From assembly GCA_051003795.1 (NCBI GenBank), contig JBPCKZ010000025.1, positions 1-16,758 of the forward strand: a stretch of 16,758 nucleotides of DNA, in the 5' to 3' direction. The stretch comes from JALYXS01 sp051003795 (lineage in GTDB: Bacteria > Acidobacteriota > Terriglobia > Bryobacterales > Bryobacteraceae). Below the pieces are notes generated by a model. The model saw only the letters and a list, made by a program, of their open reading frames with translations, was not told where the DNA came from and did not search any database. The translations under genes were made by a program, and so were the position numbers. Of this stretch, positions 6,841-14,308 are shown piece after piece. Numbering within the stretch: the stretch's first letter is position 1; every line of letters starts with the position of its first letter.

Positions 6841-8871
6841 ATGATCGAGCTTCTTAAAGAAAACAAGAATCTGCCCGCCGTGCCGGGCACCTACACCCTT
6901 TCCTACTCGAACCCGGAGCCGGAGAAAGAGGAACCGTCGCTCCCGTTTTCGCACTATCTCTGGATTCTAAAACGGCAGCGCTGGAAGATCCTCGCGTTTG
7001 TCTTTATCTGCGCGATCGCGACATTCATGGTCTCGTCGCGGCTCACGCCGATCTACGAATCCACTGCCACGGTGGATATCGACCGGCAAACTCCCACCGG
7101 GATCGTGGGCCAGGACGCGGTCCGTTCGGCAACCAACGATGCCGATCAATTTATCGCCACCCAAATGGATTTGATTCAGTCGGATTCGGTGCTTCGAAAA
7201 GTCGTCCAGCGGCTGCGGCTGAAAGAGGTGGATCGACAGTATCGCGAGACGGTAAAGACCGCCGAAGCCGAGGACGCGCCGGTCATCCTCAAGAAACTCA
7301 GCATAGTCCGGCCGCCGAACACCTATCTGCTGAAAATCAGGTATCGCTCCGCCAATCCGCGCCTCGCGGCTGATGTCGCGAACGGAATCGCGCGTTCGTA
7401 TCTCGAACACACCTACAACATCCGCTACGAATCGTCGGCTGGTCTTTCGCACTTCATGGAGAAGCAAATGGAAGAGCTCAAGACCAAGATGGAACAATCG
7501 AGCGCCGCTCTCGCGCAATTCGAAAAAGAGCTGAACGTCATCAACCCCGAAGAGAAGACGAGCATCCTCTCGTCGCGCCTCCTGCAATTGAATACCGAAT
7601 ACACCAACGCGCAAGCGGACCGTGTTCGCAAGGAGGCGGCTTACAACTCCGTAAAATCGGGATCGCTCGAAGCGGCGTTGATTTCGACTCAAGGCGAATC
7701 GCTCAAAAGACTCACCGAACAATACAACGACGCGCGGCAGAAGTTCGAGGAAGTGAAACTGCACAATGGCGACAATCATCCCGAGTATAAGCGAGCCGCC
7801 TTGCAAGTAGCGGAACTGCTCAAGCAGCTAACCAGCACCAAGGAAAGCATTGGCCAACGGGTGGAACTCGAATTCGGCCAAGCCTCGGAACGCGAATCGA
7901 TGCTGGAAAAGGCGGTCGCCGCGACGAAAGCCGAATTCGATCGCCTGAACGCCCGATCCTTCGACTATCTGGCCGTCAAGCGCGAGGCCGAAGGCGATAA
8001 AAAGCTCTATGAAGAGCTGGTCCGAAAGATCAAAGAGGCGGGAATTAATGCGGGTTTCCAGAGCAATTCGGTGCGGATCGCCGACCTGGCGCGGGCCGCG
8101 TTCAAGCCCGTCTTCCCTCGCACCAGGCTCGCGGTACTGATCGCGCTCCTCTGTTCCACGTTGTTCGGGATCGGCGCGGCGGTGATCGGCGACGCTTTGG
8201 ACGATACCGTTCGCGACCCGGAACACGTAAAGCGGACGCTCAAGACCGAGGTGGTGGGAACGCTGCCCTCGATGAAGACGTGGCGCTCCGGCCTGAACCC
8301 GATCGTGAGCGCCAGTAACGCCACCGGCCGGGAGCTTGCGGCATGGGGCCAATCGGAAGGCGCCGCCGCGACCGGTTACGACGAAGCCATTCGCACTTTG
8401 AGAAACTCGATTCTGCTGACCGATTTTGAGCGGCGGCTCCGGTCCGTGCTCATCACCAGCGCGGCGCCTTCGGAGGGGAAGAGCACGGTGGCCGCGCATC
8501 TGGCGTCCGCCCACGCCGAACAGGGCCATAAAACGCTATTAATCGATGGCGATCTGCGCCGCCCGAGCGTTCACAAACTCTTCGGCATCGAGCATGAGCA
8601 GGGCCTGTCGGACGTGCTGACATCTTCGCTTCCCTGGCCGAAAGCGGTTTGGACGTCCGCTTGTTTCCCGGATCTCGACGTGCTCCCCGCCGGTCCGTCT
8701 TCGCGCCGGGCCGCCGATTTGATCGGCAAAAAACTTCCCCAGATCCTCGCCGAAGCGGAGCAGGTTTACGATTGGATCATTCTGGACGCGCCCCCGCTGC
8801 TCGGGTTTCCCGAGCCGCTGCAAATGGCGGCAAACGTCGATGGCGTGGTGGTCGTGGCGCGCGCCGGTTAA
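6841..8871 (+). CDS. Wzz/BY-kinase polysaccharide co-polymerase, cut short by an in-frame TAA
   Basis: A Wzc-type inner-membrane protein that controls polymer length and export by cycles of tyrosine autophosphorylation. The start ATG 6841 has AAGG four bases upstream; the frame is open back to 6757, but that part overlaps the upstream gene. Transmembrane helices are at about 49-67 and 430-450, the second preceded by the proline motif FKPVFPRTR, with a coiled-coil periplasmic region between (about 190-400). The cytoplasmic kinase has Walker A AAPSEGKST (541-549), Walker A' LLIDGDLRRP (D569 and D571) and Walker B IILDAPP (D649). As read, the protein stops after 676 residues in VVVARAG. The family normally continues with a further strand and helix and a tyrosine cluster. 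Those residues are encoded in the same frame directly after the stop (see 8872-9057), so the intact form would be 738 residues. Confidence 0.9.
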   Translation: MIELLKENKNLPAVPGTYTLSYSNPEPEKEEPSLPFSHYLWILKRQRWKILAFVFICAIATFMVSSRLTPIYESTATVDIDRQTPTGIVGQDAVRSATNDADQFIATQMDLIQSDSVLRKVVQRLRLKEVDRQYRETVKTAEAEDAPVILKKLSIVRPPNTYLLKIRYRSANPRLAADVANGIARSYLEHTYNIRYESSAGLSHFMEKQMEELKTKMEQSSAALAQFEKELNVINPEEKTSILSSRLLQLNTEYTNAQADRVRKEAAYNSVKSGSLEAALISTQGESLKRLTEQYNDARQKFEEVKLHNGDNHPEYKRAALQVAELLKQLTSTKESIGQRVELEFGQASERESMLEKAVAATKAEFDRLNARSFDYLAVKREAEGDKKLYEELVRKIKEAGINAGFQSNSVRIADLARAAFKPVFPRTRLAVLIALLCSTLFGIGAAVIGDALDDTVRDPEHVKRTLKTEVVGTLPSMKTWRSGLNPIVSASNATGRELAAWGQSEGAAATGYDEAIRTLRNSILLTDFERRLRSVLITSAAPSEGKSTVAAHLASAHAEQGHKTLLIDGDLRRPSVHKLFGIEHEQGLSDVLTSSLPWPKAVWTSACFPDLDVLPAGPSSRRAADLIGKKLPQILAEAEQVYDWIILDAPPLLGFPEPLQMAANVDGVVVVARAG

Positions 8872-9057
8872 ACGGGGCGCAAGGCGGTGGCATCCGTTCT
8901 CAATACGCTGACGCGATTGCGCGCCAAGGTTGTCGGCCTGGTGCTGAACGAAGTCAGCAAAGACATGAGCGACGGTTATTATTACCACGGAGATTACAGC
9001 AAATACGGAAAGCCGGCGGCTAAAGCCACCGGTAGGGCCATGAGCGGCGGAGCGTAA
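8872..9057 (+). pseudogene. Detached C-terminus of the BY-kinase with its tyrosine cluster
   Basis: Directly after TAA 8869-8871 the kinase frame stays open for 61 codons and reads TGRKAVASVLNTLTRLRAKV and then VGLVLNEVSKDMSDG, the expected end of a BY-kinase domain. It finishes with five tyrosines (codons at 8977, 8980, 8983, 8995, 9004), the usual autophosphorylation cluster. The frame ends at TAA 9055-9057, overlapping the next gene's ATG by one base (TAATG). No ribosome-binding site or start precedes this piece, so it is not an independent gene. One substitution, for example GAA or CAA to TAA, would explain the break. Confidence 0.85.
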
Positions 9058-10304
9058 TGGGCGGGCCGGACGCGATCGCTCTCCAGTGGTCTTCCATGTT
9101 GGTCTTTTTGTTAGGCGCGTTGGTGCCGATCCCCATCGAACTGGTGGGCGTGATGTACGCCGGAGAGTTGCTGCTCATGATCGTGGCTGCCTGGGCGACG
9201 ATCGCAAATCTACAGAATCCGCGATTCTGGAACCGGGCGGTACTGCTTCCGCTAGCCGGTCTCGGGTTGACCTTCCTGGGCTACATCCTTTCGGACCTGA
9301 TCAACAACTCCGGACTGAGCAACCTCATGCGGGGTTGGGCGCGGATCGTTTTCCTCGCGGGGGACATTCTGGCCATATATTTTCTGTGCCGTAAAAAACC
9401 GGTAAACCTGCCGATCTTCTGCCTTGGAATCGCGGCCGGGGTGGCGGGAGCCGCCGAAACCCAAAGCGGGCAGGATCTGTTTTTCCGATACAAACTCGCG
9501 ATCGCTCTGCCCATTACCTTAGCGGTCCTGTGTCTCGGGGCTTTGTTGCGCGGCAGGATGCAGTACTTGTTGATTTCGCTCTCGCTCGCCGCCGTGGGAG
9601 TCCTGCACATCTGGATGGATTTCCGGTCGCTCGGGGCGATTTGCCTGCTCACGGGGGCCATCGTGTTCTCGAAAACCTTGGAACGTTCGCGGGTTCGCGG
9701 GCTTCACGCCGTGCTTCTCCTGGGGGCCGTGGCGGCTGGCGCCGGGATCTTGTCGTATTCCTATTACTCTACTCAGAACTCCTACTCGCACCGCCGGCGC
9801 GAATCGGACAACTGGAGACTCGCTTCCGGCACCGCCGCGCTGGATGCCATTCGGAGAGCGCCGCTGCTCGGAAGCGGTTCATGGGCCACGAGCAGCCAGA
9901 TTCTAACTGTTTTCGACGCTTCCTTCGCGGAAAGCGCCGGCCGCCGGTTAACCGGAAGAGCCGGCATGGAGCTGGCCGGCCATTCCCAGGTCCTCCAAGT
10001 GTGGTATGAAGCCGGACTGCTCGGCCTCGCCTTTTTCCTGTACTTTGCCGCCACGCTACTGCGAGCGCTCTGGATTTCGATCTTCCGCGCGCCACTCGAC
10101 CCGGTCATGCCGCTGGCGATCCTATCCTGCCTGCTCTCCCTCTACAACCTCGGATTCAGCCCATTCGCCGGAACCCATCGCATCCAGATCGCGATCTCGA
10201 TTGCCGCCGCGGAGATCGTGCGCCGGAACTGGCGGAGTTTCGCGAACGCCCGGAATCTCTCGTGGAGCACGCCGCAGCTCTCCGGAAACCGCGCTCCGGC
10301 ATGA
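9057..10304 (+). CDS. O-antigen ligase / Wzy-type polymerase-like membrane protein
   Basis: A 415-residue integral membrane protein with about ten hydrophobic segments. A soluble loop at about residues 240-315 (YSHRRRESDNWRLASG ... ELAGHSQVLQVWYEAGLLGL) carries the histidine and the HSQVLQVWYEAGLLGL signature of the Wzy_C/WaaL family, which joins or polymerises undecaprenyl-linked sugar units on the periplasmic side. Its ATG shares one base with the end of the full-length kinase frame (TAATG), and its TGA overlaps the ATG of the next glycosyltransferase (ATGA, 10301-10304). The ligase and polymerase roles cannot be separated by sequence alone. The cluster context with Wza and Wzc favours polymerase. 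Confidence 0.85.
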   Translation: MGGPDAIALQWSSMLVFLLGALVPIPIELVGVMYAGELLLMIVAAWATIANLQNPRFWNRAVLLPLAGLGLTFLGYILSDLINNSGLSNLMRGWARIVFLAGDILAIYFLCRKKPVNLPIFCLGIAAGVAGAAETQSGQDLFFRYKLAIALPITLAVLCLGALLRGRMQYLLISLSLAAVGVLHIWMDFRSLGAICLLTGAIVFSKTLERSRVRGLHAVLLLGAVAAGAGILSYSYYSTQNSYSHRRRESDNWRLASGTAALDAIRRAPLLGSGSWATSSQILTVFDASFAESAGRRLTGRAGMELAGHSQVLQVWYEAGLLGLAFFLYFAATLLRALWISIFRAPLDPVMPLAILSCLLSLYNLGFSPFAGTHRIQIAISIAAAEIVRRNWRSFANARNLSWSTPQLSGNRAPA

Positions 10305-11134
10305 AGCTCAGTGTTGTCACAATCTCGTTGAACCAGGCGCGATTCCTGGCCCAGGCGATCGCATCCGTTCAGGTTTCGGGGAATGCTTCGGGCGGCAACA
10401 CCATCGATTACGTCATCGTCGATCCGGGCAGCGTGGATGGATCCCGCGAGATCGTCGCGCGCCATCAAGTTCCTAGCCAAGTTCCTAATCGCGGCCGCTT
10501 CTCGCATGTCCTGCTCGACCCGGACAACGGGCCCGCCGACGGCTTGAACAGAGGCTTCGATCGATGCCAAGGGGAAGTGCTTGGCTATCTGAATGCGGAC
10601 GACCGTTACCCGCCGGGAACCCTCGATTACGTCGCGCGCTATTTCGAAGCTCACCCCGAAAAGGACGTCCTGTTCGGGGCAATCGCCATTATGGATGAGA
10701 CGGGCCGGTTCGATATTCGCAGCCGCGTGCCGGACCGCTTCGATCTGCGCAAGTATGCCGAGGAGGCGTGCAATGTTTGGTGCCCGTCCACTTTCTTCCG
10801 GCACAAAGCCTTTCTGCGCAGTGGCGGATTCAACCCCGCCAATCGTACCTGTTGGGACGGCGAACTGGCGGTCGATCTCGTGTTGAGCGGAGCGAATCCG
10901 GGATACTCCAGCCGCGTGCTCGGAGAATTCCGGATCTACGCCGATTCGATCACGGGATCGAGGCGTCTATGGCCGCAATACCGGGCGGATCGGGATCGCA
11001 TTCGCCGGAAGATCCACGCCGCTGGAATGCAGCCGTATTCCCCACTCGCGGCGCACGCCTTGCGCATCGCGTATAAGCTCGATCCCGTGCGGCAGGCGAG
11101 CTATCTTGGCTGGCGCTATCGCGCGCTTCCATGA
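10301..11134 (+). CDS. Family 2 glycosyltransferase
   Basis: A 277-residue GT-A-fold glycosyltransferase, probably cytoplasmic and acting on lipid-linked sugar in polymer assembly. The N-terminus LSVVTISLNQARFLAQAI is typical of GT2. The nucleotide-binding strand reads DYVIVDPGSVDGSREI (D41), and the metal-binding DxD-type motif is NADD at 98-101 within GEVLGYLNADDRYPPGTLDY. The start is ATG 10301, which overlaps the upstream stop by four bases. An upstream in-frame ATG at 10262 lies inside the previous gene and would add residues before the family N-terminus. Residues 56-63 (QVPSQVPN) come from an in-frame 12-base tandem duplication. Donor and acceptor sugars are unknown. The stop overlaps the next start (ATGA, 11131-11134). 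Confidence 0.9.
   Translation: MKLSVVTISLNQARFLAQAIASVQVSGNASGGNTIDYVIVDPGSVDGSREIVARHQVPSQVPNRGRFSHVLLDPDNGPADGLNRGFDRCQGEVLGYLNADDRYPPGTLDYVARYFEAHPEKDVLFGAIAIMDETGRFDIRSRVPDRFDLRKYAEEACNVWCPSTFFRHKAFLRSGGFNPANRTCWDGELAVDLVLSGANPGYSSRVLGEFRIYADSITGSRRLWPQYRADRDRIRRKIHAAGMQPYSPLAAHALRIAYKLDPVRQASYLGWRYRALP
10466..10489 (+). repeat. 12-bp tandem duplication inside the GT2 gene
   Basis: CAAGTTCCTA occurs at 10466-10475 and again at 10478-10487, forming two consecutive 12-base units that differ only in their last two bases. They encode QVPS and QVPN, in a loop between the nucleotide-binding strand and the NGPADG segment. The frame is kept. Confidence 0.8.
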
Positions 11135-12279
11135 GAATTCTCCAAGTCATTCGTACCCTGGACCCGTGTTACGGAGGTCCGGCGCAAGGGGTGCGCGATT
11201 GCACGCGGGAACTCGCCAGGCAGGGACATGCGGCGGCGATTCTTTCTCTCGATTCGCCCGCCAATCCTTGGGCAAGCGAACTGGAAGTGCCGGTGATCGC
11301 GGCGGGTCCGCCGATGTCCGATTATCGCTACGCGCCAGGTCTGGCGCCGTGGCTGCAAGCGCATGCCGGCGATTACGATGCGATCGTCGTGAACGGTATT
11401 TGGGATTACGCCGCTTTCGGAAGCTGGCGCGCGTTGAAGGATTCCTCGACGCCATATTTTGTCTACACGCATGGAATGCTCGATCCCTGGTTCCGGCAAA
11501 CGTATCCCCTGAAGCATCTCAAGAAGACGATCTACTGGAAGCTGTGCGCGAATCGGGTGTTGAGGGACGCTCGCGCCGTGCTTTTCACATCCGAAGAGGA
11601 GCGGCGGCTCGCGGCTGTCTCGTTCGCTCCTTATAAATGCGAGCCGCTCGTTGTTTCTTATGGCGCGGCCGCGCCTCCGCCGCCCGAACATGGCGAGCTA
11701 TCGCGGTTCCATGTTCGATTTCCCGAATTGCGCGACAAGCGCATTGTCCTCTTCCTGGGTAGAATTCATCGCAAGAAAGGCTGCGAAACGCTTTTGGGGG
11801 CATTCGCGGAGTGCGCGACGCGCGACGCGCGATTGCACTTAGTGTTGGCTGGTCCGGAGACGGAAGATTCGCCCGCGCTGCGGCTTCTTGCCGGTACTTT
11901 GGGGATCTCCCGGCGGATCACCTGGACCGGGACGCTCCTCGGCGGCATGAAGTGGGCGGCGCTTCGGTCCGCCGATCTGTTCGCGCTCTCCTCCCACTCC
12001 GAAAACTTCGGTGTTTCGGTGGTGGAAGCGCTCGCGTGCGGCGTGCCCGTGGCAATTTCCAAACGCGTAAACATCTGGAGGGAAATAGTTGAAGACGGCG
12101 CCGCCTTTGTGAGTGAAGACAACGTGCCCGCCACGGCGGCTATGTTTCACGAATGGCTGGACACTTCGGACGAGGAGCTTGCAGCCATGCGCCGCAATGC
12201 CTTCCGCTGCTTTCAGGACCGCTACGAAGTGCGCCACGCCGTGAGCCGCCTGATTCAGGCGCTCGAACATTTCGCTTGA
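11131..12279 (+). CDS. Family 4 (GT-B) glycosyltransferase
   Basis: A 382-residue GT-B-fold glycosyltransferase. The N-terminus RILQVIRTLDPCYGGPAQGV has the glycine-rich loop used by GT4 enzymes. A second Rossmann domain starts around IVLFLGRIHRKKGCETLL. The C-terminal E-x7-E motif is SENFGVSVVEALACGVPV, with E291 and E299. It is likely to transfer an activated sugar to the growing lipid-linked unit of the exopolysaccharide. It is the last gene of the export cluster and is coupled to the GT2 gene by ATGA. Its stop codon lies within a candidate -35 hexamer for imuA. Sugar specificity cannot be read from the sequence. Confidence 0.92.
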   Translation: MRILQVIRTLDPCYGGPAQGVRDCTRELARQGHAAAILSLDSPANPWASELEVPVIAAGPPMSDYRYAPGLAPWLQAHAGDYDAIVVNGIWDYAAFGSWRALKDSSTPYFVYTHGMLDPWFRQTYPLKHLKKTIYWKLCANRVLRDARAVLFTSEEERRLAAVSFAPYKCEPLVVSYGAAAPPPPEHGELSRFHVRFPELRDKRIVLFLGRIHRKKGCETLLGAFAECATRDARLHLVLAGPETEDSPALRLLAGTLGISRRITWTGTLLGGMKWAALRSADLFALSSHSENFGVSVVEALACGVPVAISKRVNIWREIVEDGAAFVSEDNVPATAAMFHEWLDTSDEELAAMRRNAFRCFQDRYEVRHAVSRLIQALEHFA

Positions 12280-12304
12280 CCCTCCCTCCACTTTTCTGTA
12301 AAAG
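12276..12304 (+). promoter_or_regulatory. Candidate sigma70-type promoter for imuAB
   Basis: TTGACC at 12276-12281, overlapping the end of the glycosyltransferase gene, and TAAAAG at 12299-12304 are separated by exactly 17 bases. The -35 matches the consensus at five of six positions and the -10 at four. A transcript would begin near 12311, just before the repeated GAAC elements. An alternative -10 is TAAAGT at 12305-12310, with a longer spacer. Confidence 0.45.
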
Positions 12305-12314
12305 TAAAGTTGTT

Positions 12315-12336
12315 GGCGAACAAAAGGCGAACAAAG
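12315..12336 (+). promoter_or_regulatory. Direct-repeat SOS (LexA) box candidate, GAAC-N7-GAAC
   Basis: Two adjacent 11-base units beginning GGCGAACAAA (12315-12325 and 12326-12336) place GAAC at 12318-12321 and 12329-12332 with a seven-base spacer. On the other strand this is GTTC-N7-GTTC, the LexA operator form established for alphaproteobacteria. The left unit is also part of a short palindrome, TGTTGGCGAACA (12311-12322). The box lies between the likely transcription start and imuA and overlaps its ribosome-binding site. LexA-regulated imuA is well known in other phyla; binding here is inferred. Confidence 0.6.
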
Positions 12337-13019
12337 TGACTTCCGCCGTTCCGATCTTACGGATTCAATCCGCTCTCCACGACCGCTTCGACGTTCGCTT
12401 CTCGATTGATCGTCGCCCCGCGCCGGAAACTCTGTCCACGGGTGTTCCCGTCCTCGATACCCTGACAGGCGGGGGCGTGCCGCGCGGAAGTCTTACGGAA
12501 TTGTTTGGCGCCGCTTCCTCGGGCCGGACGAGCTTGTCGATGTCCATTCTCGCGCAGGCGAGCGCGGCCCAGGAATATTGCGCGATAGTCGACGCGACCG
12601 ACGCCTTCGATCCGGCTTCGGCGGCCGAATGCGGCGTCGCTCTGGAGCGGCTTCTGTGGGTCCGTTGCGGCGGCAATGCCGAGCATGCGCTCAAAGCCGC
12701 GGACTTGATTCTGCAGGCCGGCGGCTTCGGCCTGGTGGTCATGGATCTTGCCGATTGCCCGCCTCAAACCGCGCGGCGCATCTCGCTCGCTTCGTGGTTC
12801 CGCCTGCGCCATGCCGTCGAACGGACCCGAACGGCGCTCGTGGTGCTCGAGCGGGAGCTCAATGCAAAATCGTGCTCCTCGCTGCAGCTCGAGATGCGGC
12901 GGAGCGGAACCGGTTGGTCCGGCCGGGGATTTGGAAAACTCTTGCGCGGTATTTCGATTGAGGCCGAGAACCGGAAGCACAACCGCGCGCGCACGGCATG
13001 CTTCGAGCTGCGGAGATGA
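12336..13019 (+). CDS. imuA: ImuA, RecA-like SOS mutagenesis protein
   Basis: A 227-residue RecA/SulA-like protein of the ImuA family, a partner of ImuB in error-prone translesion synthesis. The start is GTG 12336, with AAGGCG six bases upstream; the frame is open back to 12153, but that lies in the previous gene and the promoter. Visible features are LSTGVPVLDTLTGGGVPRGSLTELFG, then a RecA-style loop GAASSGRTS (58-66) in which the P-loop lysine is arginine, then AIVDATDAFDPASAAECGV and a central strand GLVVMDLADCPP. The C-terminus (RRSGTGWSGRGFGKLLRGI) fits the family. imuB starts 38 bases downstream. Upstream promoter and LexA-like elements suggest damage induction. Confidence 0.85.
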   Translation: MTSAVPILRIQSALHDRFDVRFSIDRRPAPETLSTGVPVLDTLTGGGVPRGSLTELFGAASSGRTSLSMSILAQASAAQEYCAIVDATDAFDPASAAECGVALERLLWVRCGGNAEHALKAADLILQAGGFGLVVMDLADCPPQTARRISLASWFRLRHAVERTRTALVVLERELNAKSCSSLQLEMRRSGTGWSGRGFGKLLRGISIEAENRKHNRARTACFELRR

Positions 13020-13057
13020 TGAGTATTCTTGCCACAATTTCCTCCAGGCAATGAAGC

Positions 13058-14308
13058 ATGTTCGCCTGTCTTCACGCGCCTGGAAATTTGCCGCTTTTGC
13101 TCGAGTGCGCGCAAGCGTTCTCGCCCCAAGTGGAAGAAACCTCTCCCGATACCGTGCTACTCGATATCGACGGTCTCGATCATTTGTTCGGAACGCCCCG
13201 GCAGATCGCCGAAGCGCTCGTCCGGCGCAATGGCGTGGGCGCGAGCGTCGCGATCGCCGCGAATCCCGATGCGGCCACTCACGCGGCCCGCGGCATTCCG
13301 GGCATCACGATCGTTCCGCCGGGAAACGAAGCCGCCGTCCTCGCGCCGCTGCCGATTCATCTGCTGGGCGGGTCCGCCGATATTGCCGCGATTCTCGATC
13401 AATGGGGAATCCGCGCCTTCGGCGAACTCGCGGCACTGCCGGATTTAGGAATCGCGGCCCGGCTCGGCCCCGAAGGGGTTCATCTTCAGAAACTCGCGCG
13501 CGGCGAGGGCGATCGCCCGCTCCGTCCTCCTGAAACCCAATTCTGTTTCGAAGAAGAGTTCGAACTGGACCATCCGGTCGAGTTGCTGGAGCTGCTCTCT
13601 TTCCTGCTCGCGAGGCTCCTCGGCGGCATTTGCGCGCAATTGGAATCGCGCGCGCTCGCGGCGAATCGGCTTCGTTTGCGGCTGCAACTGGAAGATGAAA
13701 CCGAACATTCGCTGACGCTGAATCTGCCCGTGCCCATGCGGGACGCGAAAGCTTTCGGAAAGCTGCTGCAGTTGAATTTGAACGCGCATCCGCCGCGAGC
13801 GCCGGTTATAAAAATTTACCTGGCCGCCGAGCCGGTGAAGCCGCGCTTCGAACAGCACGGCTTGTTTCTGCCGTGTTCACCCGAGCCGGAAAAGATGGAG
13901 TTGACGCTTCTGCGCCTTTCCAATCTGGTGGGCGAAAAGAACGCAGGAACGCCAAAACTGCTGAACACGCATCGTCCGGACGCGTTTAGCATGGAGCGAT
14001 TCGCGGCCACGGGAAAGAAAACTGCACCTAAACCCTTAACATGCCCCCGAGCGGTATTGCGCCGCTTCCGTCCTTCCAAACATGTTCAAGTGCGGGACAA
14101 GGGCGGGCAGCCTCTGCATGTATCGGCGCTCTCGTTTCGAGGCGATGTGATCGCTTGTGCCGGGCCCTGGCGCACTTCGGGCGATTGGGAGACTTCCGAG
14201 CCATGGAATCGCGACGAATGGGATACGGCTTTGAGCGATGGCGCTTTATACCGGCTGCATCGCGATTTGCAGACGAACCGCTGGTTCGTCGAAGGCATTT
14301 ACGACTGA
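13058..14308 (+). CDS. imuB: ImuB, inactive Y-family polymerase-like protein
   Basis: A 416-residue member of the DinB-like ImuB family, which acts as a clamp-binding adaptor for the DnaE2 polymerase. The Y-family palm is degenerate: the N-terminus FACLHAPGNLPLLLECAQAF lacks the catalytic Asp, and TVLLDIDGLDHLFG replaces the catalytic DE pair. A fingers/thumb-like part follows (IRAFGELAALPDLGIAARLG), then a little-finger-like region. A likely beta-clamp motif is QHGLFL at residues 266-271. The C-terminal segment RFAAT ... GPWRTSGDW ... YDVE-less end (RWFVEGIYD) is typical of acidobacterial-style ImuB as I recall it. The ATG has only a weak AGG upstream. Its last 10 bases overlap the convergent sulfatase gene. 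No dnaE2 follows in the window. Confidence 0.87.
   Translation: MFACLHAPGNLPLLLECAQAFSPQVEETSPDTVLLDIDGLDHLFGTPRQIAEALVRRNGVGASVAIAANPDAATHAARGIPGITIVPPGNEAAVLAPLPIHLLGGSADIAAILDQWGIRAFGELAALPDLGIAARLGPEGVHLQKLARGEGDRPLRPPETQFCFEEEFELDHPVELLELLSFLLARLLGGICAQLESRALAANRLRLRLQLEDETEHSLTLNLPVPMRDAKAFGKLLQLNLNAHPPRAPVIKIYLAAEPVKPRFEQHGLFLPCSPEPEKMELTLLRLSNLVGEKNAGTPKLLNTHRPDAFSMERFAATGKKTAPKPLTCPRAVLRRFRPSKHVQVRDKGGQPLHVSALSFRGDVIACAGPWRTSGDWETSEPWNRDEWDTALSDGALYRLHRDLQTNRWFVEGIYD

Noticed and set aside
8649..9023. Separate + strand frame spanning the kinase stop
   Set aside because: It is out of frame with the Walker B region and the tyrosine cluster and is arginine-rich; the real continuation is in the kinase frame.
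12153..12335. Longer ImuA start
   Set aside because: This part overlaps the glycosyltransferase end, promoter and SOS box, and does not resemble ImuA; GTG 12336 is well placed behind AAGGCG.
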